Source: an uncultured Clostridia bacterium
GTDB lineage: Bacteria; Bacillota; Clostridia; HGM11327
Length of the DNA: 13,189 nt
Assembly (NCBI GenBank): GCA_905210525.1
Contig: CAJLXE010000026.1
Span: 1-13,189, forward strand
Direction of reading: 5' to 3'
The notes under the pieces were generated by a model. That model did no database searches and was not told the DNA's origin. It was given only the letters and a program-made list of their open reading frames with translations. The position numbers and the translations under genes were made by a program. Within the stretch, counting starts at the first letter, position 1. Each line of letters opens with the position of its first letter. This document shows, one piece after another, positions 1 to 7,279 of the stretch.

Positions 1-228
1 GAAGAATTGAAACATATAAAACTGTGGATTACAGCCGAAGACGGATGCATAACCGGAGGTATAGGCAGCACAATAAGTTCATATGCTGCACAGAACTTCG
101 TTGGAATCAAAGTTAAGCATATAGGTATTCCCGATAATTTTGTTGTTCACGGAAGCATAGAAGAAATATACGAATTGTGCTCAATGACGGCAAAAGATAT
201 ATACGATTCCGTTGCGGAGGAAGTATAA
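1..228 (+). CDS. dxs: 1-deoxy-D-xylulose-5-phosphate synthase, C-terminal end (partial)
   Basis: This is the last 75 codons of Dxs, the thiamine-diphosphate enzyme that joins pyruvate and glyceraldehyde 3-phosphate in the first step of the MEP isoprenoid pathway. The frame is open at base 1, so the start and the cofactor and pyrimidine-binding domains lie upstream of the window. What is visible is the transketolase C-terminal domain: an acidic EDG followed by GGIGS, then the characteristic KHIGIPDNFVVHGS stretch and a closing helix ending in EEV. The TAA stop is 2 bases before the tlyA start, as expected for the Firmicutes ispA-dxs-tlyA-nadK-argR-recN order. An in-frame TTG near base 7 is internal and not a real start. 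Identity rests on the C-terminal motifs and the neighbours. Confidence 0.93.
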   Translation, partial: EELKHIKLWITAEDGCITGGIGSTISSYAAQNFVGIKVKHIGIPDNFVVHGSIEEIYELCSMTAKDIYDSVAEEV

Positions 229-230
229 TC

Positions 231-1043
231 ATGGAACAAAAACGTCTTGATATAGTCATGACCGAACGCGGACTTGCAGCGTCTCGTGAAAGTGCAAAAA
301 GGCTCATCGAATCAGGTAAAGTTATCGTCAACGGTAAAATCCTGACAAAGCCGTCAAAGACAGTACCGATCGATTCCGTAATTTCCGCCGAACAGGAGCG
401 CTATGTCAGCAGAGGCGGATATAAGCTTGAAAAAGCTCTTGAAACATTCGGCATTTCGGTTGACGGAATGACATTTATGGACTGCGGCGCTTCCACCGGA
501 GGCTTTACAGACTGTCTCTTACAGCACGGCGCCGATAAAGTATTTGCAATAGACGTGGGTTCATCTCAGCTTGCAAATAAACTTGCAAACAACTCAAAAG
601 TGATATCCATTGAAAATACAAATATCCGCTACATTGAAAAGCAACCGTGGATGGATTCTGTTGACGGAGTTGTAATGGATGTATCGTTCATATCGGCGGA
701 ATTGATACTGAAACGGCTTTTTGAAATTATAACAGGCAATGCTTATTATGTAATTCTCATAAAGCCTCAGTTTGAAGCCGGAAAGGAACACCTCAACAAA
801 AACGGCATTGTAAACAGTAAAAAAGTTCATGCGGATGTAATAAGAAAAATGTCCGATTTTATATCGGCAAACGGATATAAATTGTGCGGACTTACATATT
901 CGCCGATAAAAGGCGGCGACGGAAATGTTGAATATCTTATTTATTTTGACAAATTCGGTAAAAATGTGTATAATATTAGCAATAAAGAAATTGAAGCACT
1001 TGTTCAGCAGGCGTTTGACGCTTTGCGAAAGGAGTCCGAATGA
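231..1043 (+). CDS. tlyA: TlyA family rRNA 2'-O-methyltransferase (hemolysin A family)
   Basis: A 270-residue protein, the usual TlyA length. Residues about 4-62 form an S4 RNA-binding domain (RLDIVMTERGLAASRE, then VIVNGK). A conserved RGGYKLEKAL linker leads into an FtsJ/RrmJ-like Rossmann methyltransferase with SAM motif I DCGASTGGF at 84-92, VMDVSFIS near 147, and the LIKPQFEAGKEH block. Characterised TlyA proteins methylate cytidine ribose in 16S and 23S rRNA at the subunit interface and affect capreomycin sensitivity; older annotation calls them hemolysins. ATG at 231 is chosen because GGAGG lies about 10 bases upstream and the residues after it match the family start. The frame is open further back to a GTG inside dxs, but those residues are not family-like. 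The stop overlaps the nadK start as ATGA, suggesting translational coupling. Confidence 0.95.
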   Translation: MEQKRLDIVMTERGLAASRESAKRLIESGKVIVNGKILTKPSKTVPIDSVISAEQERYVSRGGYKLEKALETFGISVDGMTFMDCGASTGGFTDCLLQHGADKVFAIDVGSSQLANKLANNSKVISIENTNIRYIEKQPWMDSVDGVVMDVSFISAELILKRLFEIITGNAYYVILIKPQFEAGKEHLNKNGIVNSKKVHADVIRKMSDFISANGYKLCGLTYSPIKGGDGNVEYLIYFDKFGKNVYNISNKEIEALVQQAFDALRKESE

Positions 1044-1855
1044 TCGACAAAAACGGTATAATAAGCGTATATTCAAATCCCAAAAAGGATCCTGACGGCG
1101 ATTCTGCCGCAAAAGTAATAGGTATACTTGAAAAATTCGGCTTAAAATGCCGTAAAACAGAAAACGTAGCCGATGATTTATCGGGAACCGTGCTTCTTAT
1201 TGTTCTCGGCGGTGACGGCACAATACTTTCTGTAATAAGAAATATATCCGATATAAACATACCTCTGTTCAGCGTAAATATAGGCACTCTCGGATTCTTA
1301 AGCGAGGTTGAGCTCAATGAATTTGAAGAAGCTGTACCGATGATTCTTGAAAACAAGGGGCATATTCAGGAAAATCTTATGATAGAAGCTCATTGTGCAG
1401 ACGACGTTCATACAGCAATAAACGAATTTTGCGTGCTCAACGAAGACAGGCAGAAAATGGTGCACGTTTCCGTATATATAAACGGCGACAGGGCGGGAAG
1501 ATTTGACGCCGACGGTATAATAGTATCAACTCCGACAGGCGCTTCGGCTTATTCCCTGTCTGCGGGAGGTCCTATTGTTTATCCCAATGCAAACTGCATA
1601 CTCATTACTCCGATATGCGCACATTCAATAACGGCAAGACCGATAGTGGTAAATGCAGACGATGTAATAACAATCAAGTCTCACAAAGGAGATATTATTC
1701 TCGCGTCGGATTGGCAGAACAGAAAACTTTACACGGCGGAAAACGAAATAAAGATAATCAAATCGTCAAAAGCGGCAAAATTCTATAAGCTTAATGAACA
1801 CGGTTTTTTTGACAGAATGAGAGAAAAACTCATATACAATATAAGCAGGGACTGA
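1040..1855 (+). CDS. nadK: NAD kinase
   Basis: A 271-residue ATP-NAD kinase that phosphorylates NAD to NADP in the cytoplasm. The GGDG motif is at residues 57-60 (VLGGDGTIL), followed by the conserved NIGTLGFLSEVE block at 80-91, the NE pair at 128-129 (INEFCVLNE), and DADGIIVSTPTGASAYS with SAGGPI downstream. The family usually has TPTGST where this has TPTGAS, a mild substitution. Length and motif order are those of a full NadK. Its ATG overlaps the tlyA stop by 4 bases, so the two are probably translated together. The next gene, argR, begins 36 bases after the stop with its own ribosome binding site. Confidence 0.96.
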   Translation: MIDKNGIISVYSNPKKDPDGDSAAKVIGILEKFGLKCRKTENVADDLSGTVLLIVLGGDGTILSVIRNISDINIPLFSVNIGTLGFLSEVELNEFEEAVPMILENKGHIQENLMIEAHCADDVHTAINEFCVLNEDRQKMVHVSVYINGDRAGRFDADGIIVSTPTGASAYSLSAGGPIVYPNANCILITPICAHSITARPIVVNADDVITIKSHKGDIILASDWQNRKLYTAENEIKIIKSSKAAKFYKLNEHGFFDRMREKLIYNISRD

Positions 1856-1891
1856 ACTTCCATTTAATAAGAAAGGATAGGGTTTATTTTT

Positions 1892-2341
1892 ATGAAAAAC
1901 AAAAGACATAAATGTATACTTAACATAATCAACAGCAATATAGTGCAAACGCAGGAAGAGCTTGTGGAAGGTCTTAAGGAAGCAGGCTTTGAATGTACCC
2001 AAGGAACAATATCCCGCGATATAAGAGAACTCAGACTTGTAAAGGTTCTTGACGAAACAGGCGTATATAAGTACGCCCAGCCAAAAGAAGGCGGTTCGTA
2101 TCTGGAAAGACTTAAAGAAGTTTTTGCACAGTCCGTACTTTCGGTTGCTCCTGCCGGAAATATCATCATAGTAAAAACAATACCTGCCGGCGCAGTAGGT
2201 GCGGCAAGTGCAATAGATGTACTTGATTTTCCGGATGTACTCGGATGTATTGCAGGAGACGACACAATATTCGTAGCGGCATCGGATCCCGAAAAAGCAG
2301 AGTGCATGGCTAAAACGTTGAGCGAAATGGCTAAAATATAA
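1892..2341 (+). CDS. argR: Arginine repressor ArgR/AhrC
   Basis: A 149-residue arginine-responsive transcription regulator. The N-terminal winged helix-turn-helix includes TQEELVEGLKEAGF and the recognition helix TQGTISRDIRELRLVKV (residues about 36-52). The C-terminal oligomerisation and arginine-binding domain contains IPAGAVGAASAIDVLD and GCIAGDDTIFV, with the arginine-contacting Asp pair at 123-124. Family members form hexamers with arginine, repress arginine biosynthesis and activate catabolism. An AAAGGATAGGG Shine-Dalgarno precedes the ATG. It sits between nadK and recN, as in many Firmicutes. No ARG box is obvious upstream of it. A palindrome at 10798-10815 fits the ARG-box consensus but sits in a metal-resistance promoter. 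Confidence 0.95.
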   Translation: MKNKRHKCILNIINSNIVQTQEELVEGLKEAGFECTQGTISRDIRELRLVKVLDETGVYKYAQPKEGGSYLERLKEVFAQSVLSVAPAGNIIIVKTIPAGAVGAASAIDVLDFPDVLGCIAGDDTIFVAASDPEKAECMAKTLSEMAKI

Positions 2342-2401
2342 AAATAATATTTGAAAATACATAAATGTTTTTATAAAACAACGTACATTTTGAGGAAAGG
2401 A

Positions 2402-4114
2402 ATGTCTTTGCATCTGCTCCAAAGACGCGGTTATTATTATATGTTGTGGCAGCTTAACATAAAAAATCTCGCTATAATCGATGACATAAGCATTGAATTC
2501 GGTGAAGGCTTCAATATTCTCACCGGCGAAACAGGCGCAGGCAAATCAATAATAATCGATGCAATAAACCTGATTCTCGGCGCACGCGCAGACAGAGACC
2601 TCATACGTACAGGTGAAAATTCGGCTTCCGTTGACGCTATATTCACCATCGAAAACAACACTGAATTGATTGACAAATTAAAAGAGCTCGAACTGTACGA
2701 TGAATATGAACAGGAGCTTATTGTTTCCAGACAAGTCTACTCCAACGGCAGAAACGTAAACCGGATAAACGGGAAACCTGTTTCAATAAATACACTCAAG
2801 GATATTTCAGAATTTTTAATTGATATTCACGGTCAGCATCAGCATCAATCTCTTCTCAATAAATCATACCACATGGGATTTCTCGACAGTTTTGACTCCG
2901 AAATAGAAAATGTTTCAAAAACAGTATCGGGACTCTATTCAAATTGGCGTGAGCTTGTTAAAAAAATAAATGAAATAGATACAGGCGCAGAAGATTTTGA
3001 GCGGAACAAGGAACTGATGGAATATCAGATAAACGAAATAGACGAAGCGGAATTGAAAACAGGCGAGGACGATGAGCTTGCAGAGAAAAAACAGAAGCTT
3101 AAAAACTCACGCGCAATAATAGAAGCTCTCGAACATGCTTATATGTGCCTCAATTCCGGACGCCGCGAATCCGGTGCATTGGATTTCATGCGTTCCGCCA
3201 AGGACAAGCTCAGAGATATATCGGATCTTGACGACGAATACAGCGACCTTTACGACACTGCCGACTCGCTGTATTATGAAATGGAAGACCTTTCCGATTC
3301 AATAAGAAAAGCCGCAAAATATGCAGCATTCTCCCCCGCCGAGCTCGAACGTATAGACGACAGGCTTTACCTTATAAATTCACTTAAGCGCAAATACGGC
3401 AAAACCATTGAAAATGTACTTGCATTCAGAGACAATCTGAAAACGCAGCTTGCTTCAATGGAATACAACATGGACAATCTGGAGCAGCTGCGCGAAGACG
3501 AAAAGACATTGTATGCAAACCTTATAAAAGAATGTGACGTTTTGCACGAAAAAAGAGTGGGCGCGGCATTGAAGCTTCAGCAAAAAATTGTTGATGAACT
3601 GCGTTATCTCGGTATGAAAAAAGTTCAGTTCAGTGCCGAAATTACAGTTGACAAAAATAACGTCTCCGCACATGGATATGATTCCGTGGAATTCCTTATT
3701 TCAACAAATCCCGGCGAACCTATGAAGCCTTTGGCAAAAATTGCTTCGGGCGGCGAAATATCAAGAATAATGCTTTCAATAAAAAGCGCGCTTGCGGATA
3801 TCGACGGAATACCCACAATGATATTTGATGAAATAGATACGGGAATAAGCGGCGCGGTCGCAAGAGCCGCCGGTGAAAAAATGTATGCGCTGGCACGCCG
3901 TCATCAGATAATATGTATAACTCATCAGGCACAGATAGCTGCTCTTGCAGATTATCACTTCTACGTAAGTAAAGTGCAGACGGACGGCAAAACGGTAACT
4001 AACGTCAAGCTTCTTGATACAGACGAAAAAACAGAACATATTGCAAGTATGATTTCCGGAAGCAATGTTACAGATGCGGCAAGAGAACACGCAAAAGAAC
4101 TCATGAAATACTGA
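2402..4114 (+). CDS. recN: DNA repair protein RecN
   Basis: An SMC-like ABC ATPase that acts early in double-strand break repair by gathering DNA ends and recruiting recombination proteins. Walker A GETGAGKS is at residues 42-49, the ABC signature ASGGEIS at about 448-454, Walker B MIFDEID at 473-479, and the ITHQAQIAALADYH H-loop region follows. The middle, rich in Glu, Lys and Leu, fits the expected coiled coil. Length is 570 residues from this start. ATG 2402 is preferred because GAGG lies about 6 bases upstream; ATG 2441 would begin MLWQLNIKNL, which aligns better with other RecN starts but has no clear Shine-Dalgarno. It ends the housekeeping operon. In many Bacilli and Clostridia spoIVB and spo0A follow recN, but not here. 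Confidence 0.95.
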   Translation: MSLHLLQRRGYYYMLWQLNIKNLAIIDDISIEFGEGFNILTGETGAGKSIIIDAINLILGARADRDLIRTGENSASVDAIFTIENNTELIDKLKELELYDEYEQELIVSRQVYSNGRNVNRINGKPVSINTLKDISEFLIDIHGQHQHQSLLNKSYHMGFLDSFDSEIENVSKTVSGLYSNWRELVKKINEIDTGAEDFERNKELMEYQINEIDEAELKTGEDDELAEKKQKLKNSRAIIEALEHAYMCLNSGRRESGALDFMRSAKDKLRDISDLDDEYSDLYDTADSLYYEMEDLSDSIRKAAKYAAFSPAELERIDDRLYLINSLKRKYGKTIENVLAFRDNLKTQLASMEYNMDNLEQLREDEKTLYANLIKECDVLHEKRVGAALKLQQKIVDELRYLGMKKVQFSAEITVDKNNVSAHGYDSVEFLISTNPGEPMKPLAKIASGGEISRIMLSIKSALADIDGIPTMIFDEIDTGISGAVARAAGEKMYALARRHQIICITHQAQIAALADYHFYVSKVQTDGKTVTNVKLLDTDEKTEHIASMISGSNVTDAAREHAKELMKY

Positions 4115-4154
4115 TTTTTTGTTTATTCTGAACAAGCCTTGCGGAAAATATAAA

Positions 4155-4212
4155 ATTTTGTCGTTTTTTTGTACTAAAAATCAAATTTTGTATATAAAAA
4201 ATTCATATTTTG
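4155..4212. repeat. Three ATTTTG repeats in AT-rich spacer
   Basis: The 202-base gap after recN is very AT-rich and carries three copies of ATTTTG, at 4155-4160, 4185-4190 and 4207-4212, each followed by T and preceded by A-rich sequence. Offsets are 30 and 22 bases, roughly whole helical turns. The third copy lies directly against the -10 element at 4216. They could be protein-binding sites or simply low-complexity sequence. No convincing recN terminator hairpin is seen, only T runs after the stop. Confidence 0.35.
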
Positions 4213-4221
4213 TGGTATAAT
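4213..4221 (+). promoter_or_regulatory. Extended -10 sigma-A-type promoter
   Basis: TGGTATAAT is a perfect TATAAT (4216-4221) with the TGn extension. No good -35 hexamer lies 16-18 bases upstream, which suits an extended -10 promoter. It would start transcription near 4228, giving a leader of about 90 bases before the GTG at 4317. It separates the two small genes from the recN operon. Confidence 0.6.
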
Positions 4222-4248
4222 ATGTACGCTGTCCTTTTTGGGGCATCA

Positions 4249-4269
4249 TATGAAGCGCAACGCTTGATA
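4249..4269 (+). promoter_or_regulatory. Leader hairpin before the 4317 gene
   Basis: TATGAAGCG at 4249-4257 pairs with CGCTTGATA at 4261-4269 around a CAA loop: nine positions with one G-G mismatch. It lies in the predicted 5' leader, about 20 bases after the expected transcription start and 48 before the start codon. No T tract follows, so it is not an intrinsic terminator. It does not match a riboswitch class I know. It may stabilise the transcript or affect translation. Confidence 0.35.
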
Positions 4270-4316
4270 GGCGAAAGTTGTGTCTGTTGAAAATACGGTT
4301 TGAAGGGAGAAGTATC

Positions 4317-5036
4317 GTGTCGCATAATGCATTCAGCATAAAAAAATTTATTCATGAGTACACCGAACTTCTCAGAAACGATTACAAAGGCTTCACCGCA
4401 AGACCGTGGAACCGCTTCCGTCCGGAAGATACAAAATGGTGGGTTGTTCCTTCTACCGCATGGCCGTCGTTCGGAAACGAAAAGCTTTGTTTTTGGTGCT
4501 CGGGAAAATATCTTTACGGCGGATTTAATGTTGAAAAAGGCATAGAGGTTTCTGCCGAAGATCTTAAATACGATGCAAAAAACGTTCTCATGACTGACGA
4601 CTGGCAATGGAAAAATTTTCTCAATGATTGCAATTCCGGCGTTATAGATTCCATGGTGGACAGTTTTTACGCAAAAGTAAATTTTCCGGTACATATGACG
4701 CTGAGCGCCAATATAGTAAACAGCATACCCGGTTATGACCCATACGGCAACAAAAAATCCGATAATATCGAATTTGCCATAACAAGCGATACATTGCGGA
4801 TATGTGAAAAAGAATTAAAAATCGCCGCACTTTCTCCTTTTGAAAACATAGAAGGCATACGCGAAATTCCCGAATCACTTGCAGATGTACGTGGACTTAA
4901 CTGGCTTTGGATTGACGTTCTTATATACGCGCCGATCCACTACATAAGGACAGGCTCATCATACAATGTCGAAAAAATCAGGAATAAAATGTCAACATTT
5001 GAAGAACGTATTTTTGCGGAATGCAAAATAAAATGA
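4317..5036 (+). CDS. Trp-rich protein of unknown function
   Basis: I do not recognise this 239-residue protein. GTG 4317 is the likely start because AAGGGAGA lies about 7 bases upstream; the frame can be read back to a start at 4278 but without such a site. It is rich in tryptophan (nine: 31, 41, 42, 49, 60, 96, 98, 196, 198), with clusters TKWWVVPSTAWPSFG, DDWQWKN and LNWLWID. There is no signal peptide and no clear transmembrane helix; the C-terminal stretch WLWIDVLIYAPIHYI is hydrophobic but probably buried. The mixed charge and evenly spread aromatics suggest a soluble globular fold. It has its own promoter and is followed after 53 bases by a Cys-rich small gene that ends in a terminator, so the two are probably co-transcribed. 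No function is assigned. Confidence 0.8.
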   Translation: MSHNAFSIKKFIHEYTELLRNDYKGFTARPWNRFRPEDTKWWVVPSTAWPSFGNEKLCFWCSGKYLYGGFNVEKGIEVSAEDLKYDAKNVLMTDDWQWKNFLNDCNSGVIDSMVDSFYAKVNFPVHMTLSANIVNSIPGYDPYGNKKSDNIEFAITSDTLRICEKELKIAALSPFENIEGIREIPESLADVRGLNWLWIDVLIYAPIHYIRTGSSYNVEKIRNKMSTFEERIFAECKIK

Positions 5037-5089
5037 ATATCTTTCTGTGTTCAGGTAATACTATACTTGAAGACAGGAGGATTTTTTTT

Positions 5090-5284
5090 ATGAAAAACAG
5101 AGATAAAGCAATTACAGATATGAAAATAGTAGCAAATAACTGCAGCCAGTTCTCCCCTATCGCTTCATTGCAGTCAAATACAGGTGATGAAGTATGCACA
5201 TGTGAAATATGCAAAAAATGGGACGGCAGAAGATGTTCTATCGGATTATATGATATAATTGCAGAAAATATGCATTTAAAATAA
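5090..5284 (+). CDS. Small Cys-rich protein, possible metal binding
   Basis: A 64-residue hypothetical protein. ATG 5090 is chosen because a perfect AGGAGG ends 9 bases upstream; the frame also opens at 5021 inside the previous gene, but that start has no such site. Five cysteines are present (18, 36, 38, 41, 49), four of them as CxCxxCx7C in CTCEICKKWDGRRC, followed by SIGLYDII. That arrangement suggests a bound zinc or an iron-sulfur centre. It weakly resembles the small Cys proteins annotated as DUF1540, but the spacing is not the same and I do not claim membership. It probably shares a transcript with the Trp-rich gene upstream, and the terminator at 5320 closes the unit. Confidence 0.75.
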   Translation: MKNRDKAITDMKIVANNCSQFSPIASLQSNTGDEVCTCEICKKWDGRRCSIGLYDIIAENMHLK

Positions 5285-5319
5285 TCAAAAAACAACGTAA
5301 ATTTATATTTTAATCACAG

Positions 5320-5357
5320 GCTCCGTTACGGCATACTTGTCGTTGCGGAGCTTTTTT
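5320..5357 (+). terminator. Intrinsic terminator of the small-gene unit
   Basis: GCTCCGTTACG (5320-5330) pairs with CGTTGCGGAGC (5341-5351) around a 10-base loop, with one G-T wobble and one T-T mismatch, followed directly by six Ts (5352-5357). It lies 35 bases after the small Cys-rich gene and ahead of the spoIIA operon. Confidence 0.85.
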
Positions 5358-5440
5358 ATGTAAAATAACCGAATTTTTCCATACTCCTCAAAGATTTCAA
5401 AACAAGTCACAATTCGATAAAAGCGTACATTTTTCATCAA

Positions 5441-5469
5441 AGGAAATTCACGGATAAAACAGACTAAAT
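5441..5469 (+). promoter_or_regulatory. Possible sigma-H promoter of spoIIA
   Basis: In Bacillus subtilis spoIIA is transcribed by sigma-H with Spo0A. Here AAAGGAAATT (AGGAAAT at 5441-5447) fits a sigma-H -35 element, and GACTAAAT about 14 bases later is an imperfect match to the GAAT-type -10. TTCGATA, a one-mismatch Spo0A box on the opposite strand, lies about 25 bases upstream. The -10 is weak, so this is a candidate only. Confidence 0.35.
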
Positions 5470-5508
5470 ACTATGCACGCAACTGAAAATAAAAAGGAGG
5501 AATACAAT

Positions 5509-5856
5509 TTGAAGATTACCGGCAGTATAAAAAATGATACTCTGATATTATATTTTAACGGTGAATTGGATCATCATTCAGCACAAGCAACCCGCGAGGC
5601 AATAGACAATATGCTGGAAAGATACAGATTCAGAAAGGTCATATTCAATTTGGCAGAGCTGTCGTTTATTGACAGTTCCGGTATAGGCGTATTTTACGGC
5701 AGACGCAAGCTTATAAAAATGGACGGCGGAAAATGCGCGCTTGCCTGCATAAACGAAAAAATAGAACGATTTATTCACATCAGCGGCTTGGACAGAATGT
5801 TTGAGCTCTACGATTCGGAAGACGACGCTCTGGAAGCATGGGGAGAACAAATTTGA
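5509..5856 (+). CDS. spoIIAA: Anti-anti-sigma factor SpoIIAA
   Basis: A 115-residue STAS-domain protein, the usual SpoIIAA size. Unphosphorylated SpoIIAA displaces SigF from SpoIIAB and so switches on forespore transcription; SpoIIAB inactivates it by phosphorylation. The family signature [10 protein letters not shown] is at 17-25 and the phosphorylation loop [13 protein letters not shown] at 53-65, with Ser56 equivalent to B. subtilis Ser58. HISGLDRMF near the end is also typical. The start is TTG 5509: AAGGAGG ends 8 bases upstream and the residues after it match family starts. An in-frame ATG at 5473 would add 12 unlike residues and lacks a site. It opens the classic spoIIAA-spoIIAB-sigF operon. 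Confidence 0.93.
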   Translation: MKITGSIKNDTLILYFNGELDHHSAQATREAIDNMLERYRFRKVIFNLAELSFIDSSGIGVFYGRRKLIKMDGGKCALACINEKIERFIHISGLDRMFELYDSEDDALEAWGEQI

Positions 5857-5897
5857 ATACAAAAGAAGAGGAAAGAAAGGAAAGGAATGGAAGCAGC

Positions 5898-6323
5898 ATG
5901 AATAACAACTATATGAAATTGGAATTTTCGGCTAAGTCGGTAAACGAAAGCTTTGCACGAGTGACTGTTGCGGCATTTGCCACTCAGCTGGATCCGACTT
6001 TGGAAGATATTACCGAAATAAAAACAGCTATAAGCGAAGCTGTGACCAACGCCATAATCCACGGATATGACGGTCGTGACGGTACAGTGGAAATAACGGC
6101 CGAACTCATAGAAAACGGAATAATAATGACAGTAAGTGATAACGGCAAGGGTATAGAAAATATCGAGCAGGCACGCCAACCGTTATATACGTCAAAACCT
6201 ACGGAAGGACGTTCGGGCATGGGCTTTACTGTTATGGAAATGTTTATGGACAAAATTGACGTTGAATCAAGGATAGGTTCGGGTACAAAAGTATGTATGA
6301 CCAAATATTTCAGGAAAGTATAA
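5898..6323 (+). CDS. spoIIAB: Anti-sigma F factor / kinase SpoIIAB
   Basis: A 141-residue GHKL-fold Ser kinase and anti-sigma factor that holds SigF inactive with ATP and phosphorylates SpoIIAA. It follows B. subtilis SpoIIAB closely: [22 protein letters not shown] at the start (written in part), N-box [11 protein letters not shown] with Asn51, ATP-lid motif DNGKG at 81-85, the [11 protein letters not shown] block, and [11 protein letters not shown] at 104-114. ATG 5898 is chosen because [10 protein letters not shown] matches known starts. The frame extends to ATG 5838 and TTG 5853, the latter overlapping the spoIIAA stop and following GGGAGA, so a longer N terminus is possible. It overlaps sigF by 31 bases. 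Confidence 0.94.
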   Translation: MNNNYMKLEFSAKSVNESFARVTVAAFATQLDPTLEDITEIKTAISEAVTNAIIHGYDGRDGTVEITAELIENGIIMTVSDNGKGIENIEQARQPLYTSKPTEGRSGMGFTVMEMFMDKIDVESRIGSGTKVCMTKYFRKV

Positions 6324-7063
6324 ACGATGATGCATACTCAGACTCGAAAACGAAAGCACTGCTCAGGCTTATTCAGAATGGTGACGATGCTGCGCTTGAA
6401 AGTATCGTTACTGAGAATATGCCACTTGTAAAATCGTTAGTAAAACGATACATAAACAGAGGTTATGAATATGAAGATCTTATGCAGCTCGGTACAATAG
6501 GACTTATAAAGGCTGCAAAAAATTATAACTTTAATTTTGACGTAAGATTTTCCACATACGCCGTGCCCATGATAACAGGAGAAATAAAAAGATTTCTCCG
6601 AGATGACGGCGTTATAAAAATAAGCCGTTCACTTAAAGAAAATTCCCGTGCCGTAATCCGTGCCCGTGATTTTCTTGCAAAAGAATTTAACAGAGAACCG
6701 TCCGTAACAGAAATATCGGCTCAATGCGGGATATCCCCTGAAGACGTTGTAGCCGCATTTGACGCTGCAAGACCCGTAATTTCCATTTATGATGCAGTCG
6801 CGGAAGACGGCGACTCGCAAATACTTGTGCTTGACAGAATTGAGCAGGAAGAAGCTACCGAGTACGACAACATCGATATGAAAATACTTTTGACCGAACT
6901 GCTCTCTTCTCTGCAAGCCGATGACAGAAAAATAATCATAATGCGCTACTTTAACGACATGACTCAAAGCGAAGTTGCAAAACGGCTCAACATTTCTCAA
7001 GTACAGGTATCAAGAATAGAAAAAAGGATACTGACTCAACTGAGAAAAAAAGCTGTGGGGTAA
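6293..7063 (+). CDS. sigF: Sporulation sigma factor SigF
   Basis: A 256-residue sigma-70 family protein of the SigF/SigG/SigB group, the first forespore-specific sigma factor. Region 2 covers about residues 42-107 ([29 protein letters not shown], written in part; then [22 protein letters not shown]), region 3 about 115-165 ([15 protein letters not shown]), and region 4 ends with the helix-turn-helix [19 protein letters not shown] at 223-241. SigF and SigG are close; the position directly after spoIIAA and spoIIAB makes this SigF. The ATG at 6293 lies inside spoIIAB and has only a distant AGGATAGG, so translation is probably coupled to spoIIAB. No intrinsic terminator is seen after the stop. 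Confidence 0.95.
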   Translation: MYDQIFQESINDDAYSDSKTKALLRLIQNGDDAALESIVTENMPLVKSLVKRYINRGYEYEDLMQLGTIGLIKAAKNYNFNFDVRFSTYAVPMITGEIKRFLRDDGVIKISRSLKENSRAVIRARDFLAKEFNREPSVTEISAQCGISPEDVVAAFDAARPVISIYDAVAEDGDSQILVLDRIEQEEATEYDNIDMKILLTELLSSLQADDRKIIIMRYFNDMTQSEVAKRLNISQVQVSRIEKRILTQLRKKAVG

Positions 7064-7135
7064 TAAAACAAATAAGTTTCCGGTCAATATACATTCGCAA
7101 TCGGATTATATATACATATGGCAAGCTTCTGTAAA

Positions 7136-7164
7136 TTGACATTAGCGTAAAAATATGGTAAAAT
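7136..7164 (+). promoter_or_regulatory. Sigma-A promoter of the lipid kinase
   Basis: A consensus TTGACA (7136-7141), a 17-base spacer and TAAAAT (7159-7164) with a TGn extension form a near-ideal vegetative promoter. Transcription would begin near 7171, leaving a leader of about 110 bases before ATG 7280. The leader contains a small GCATT/AATGC hairpin (7185-7196) and no recognised riboswitch. Confidence 0.85.
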
Positions 7165-7279
7165 AGAATTGATGATATACAAAAGCATTTTAATGCAGAC
7201 AAGCCTATTGTTGTATTAATCAATGTCATACGGTATATTTATATAATCGGTTTTATTAATTTACAAAGGATGTATTATT

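Noticed and set aside
594..1112. A 172-codon minus-strand frame opposite tlyA
   Set aside because: It lies opposite well-identified tlyA and nadK, is Phe/Tyr/Ile-rich as expected for antisense of AT-rich coding DNA, and matches no family I know.
2351..2401. An upstream TTG start for recN
   Set aside because: It would add 17 residues unlike any RecN start and has no ribosome binding site; ATG 2402 with GAGG, or ATG 2441 by homology, is better.
7242..7247. TATAAT as a second promoter before the lipid kinase
   Set aside because: No acceptable -35 hexamer lies 16-18 bases upstream and there is no TGn extension; the TTGACA/TAAAAT pair at 7136-7164 is far better.
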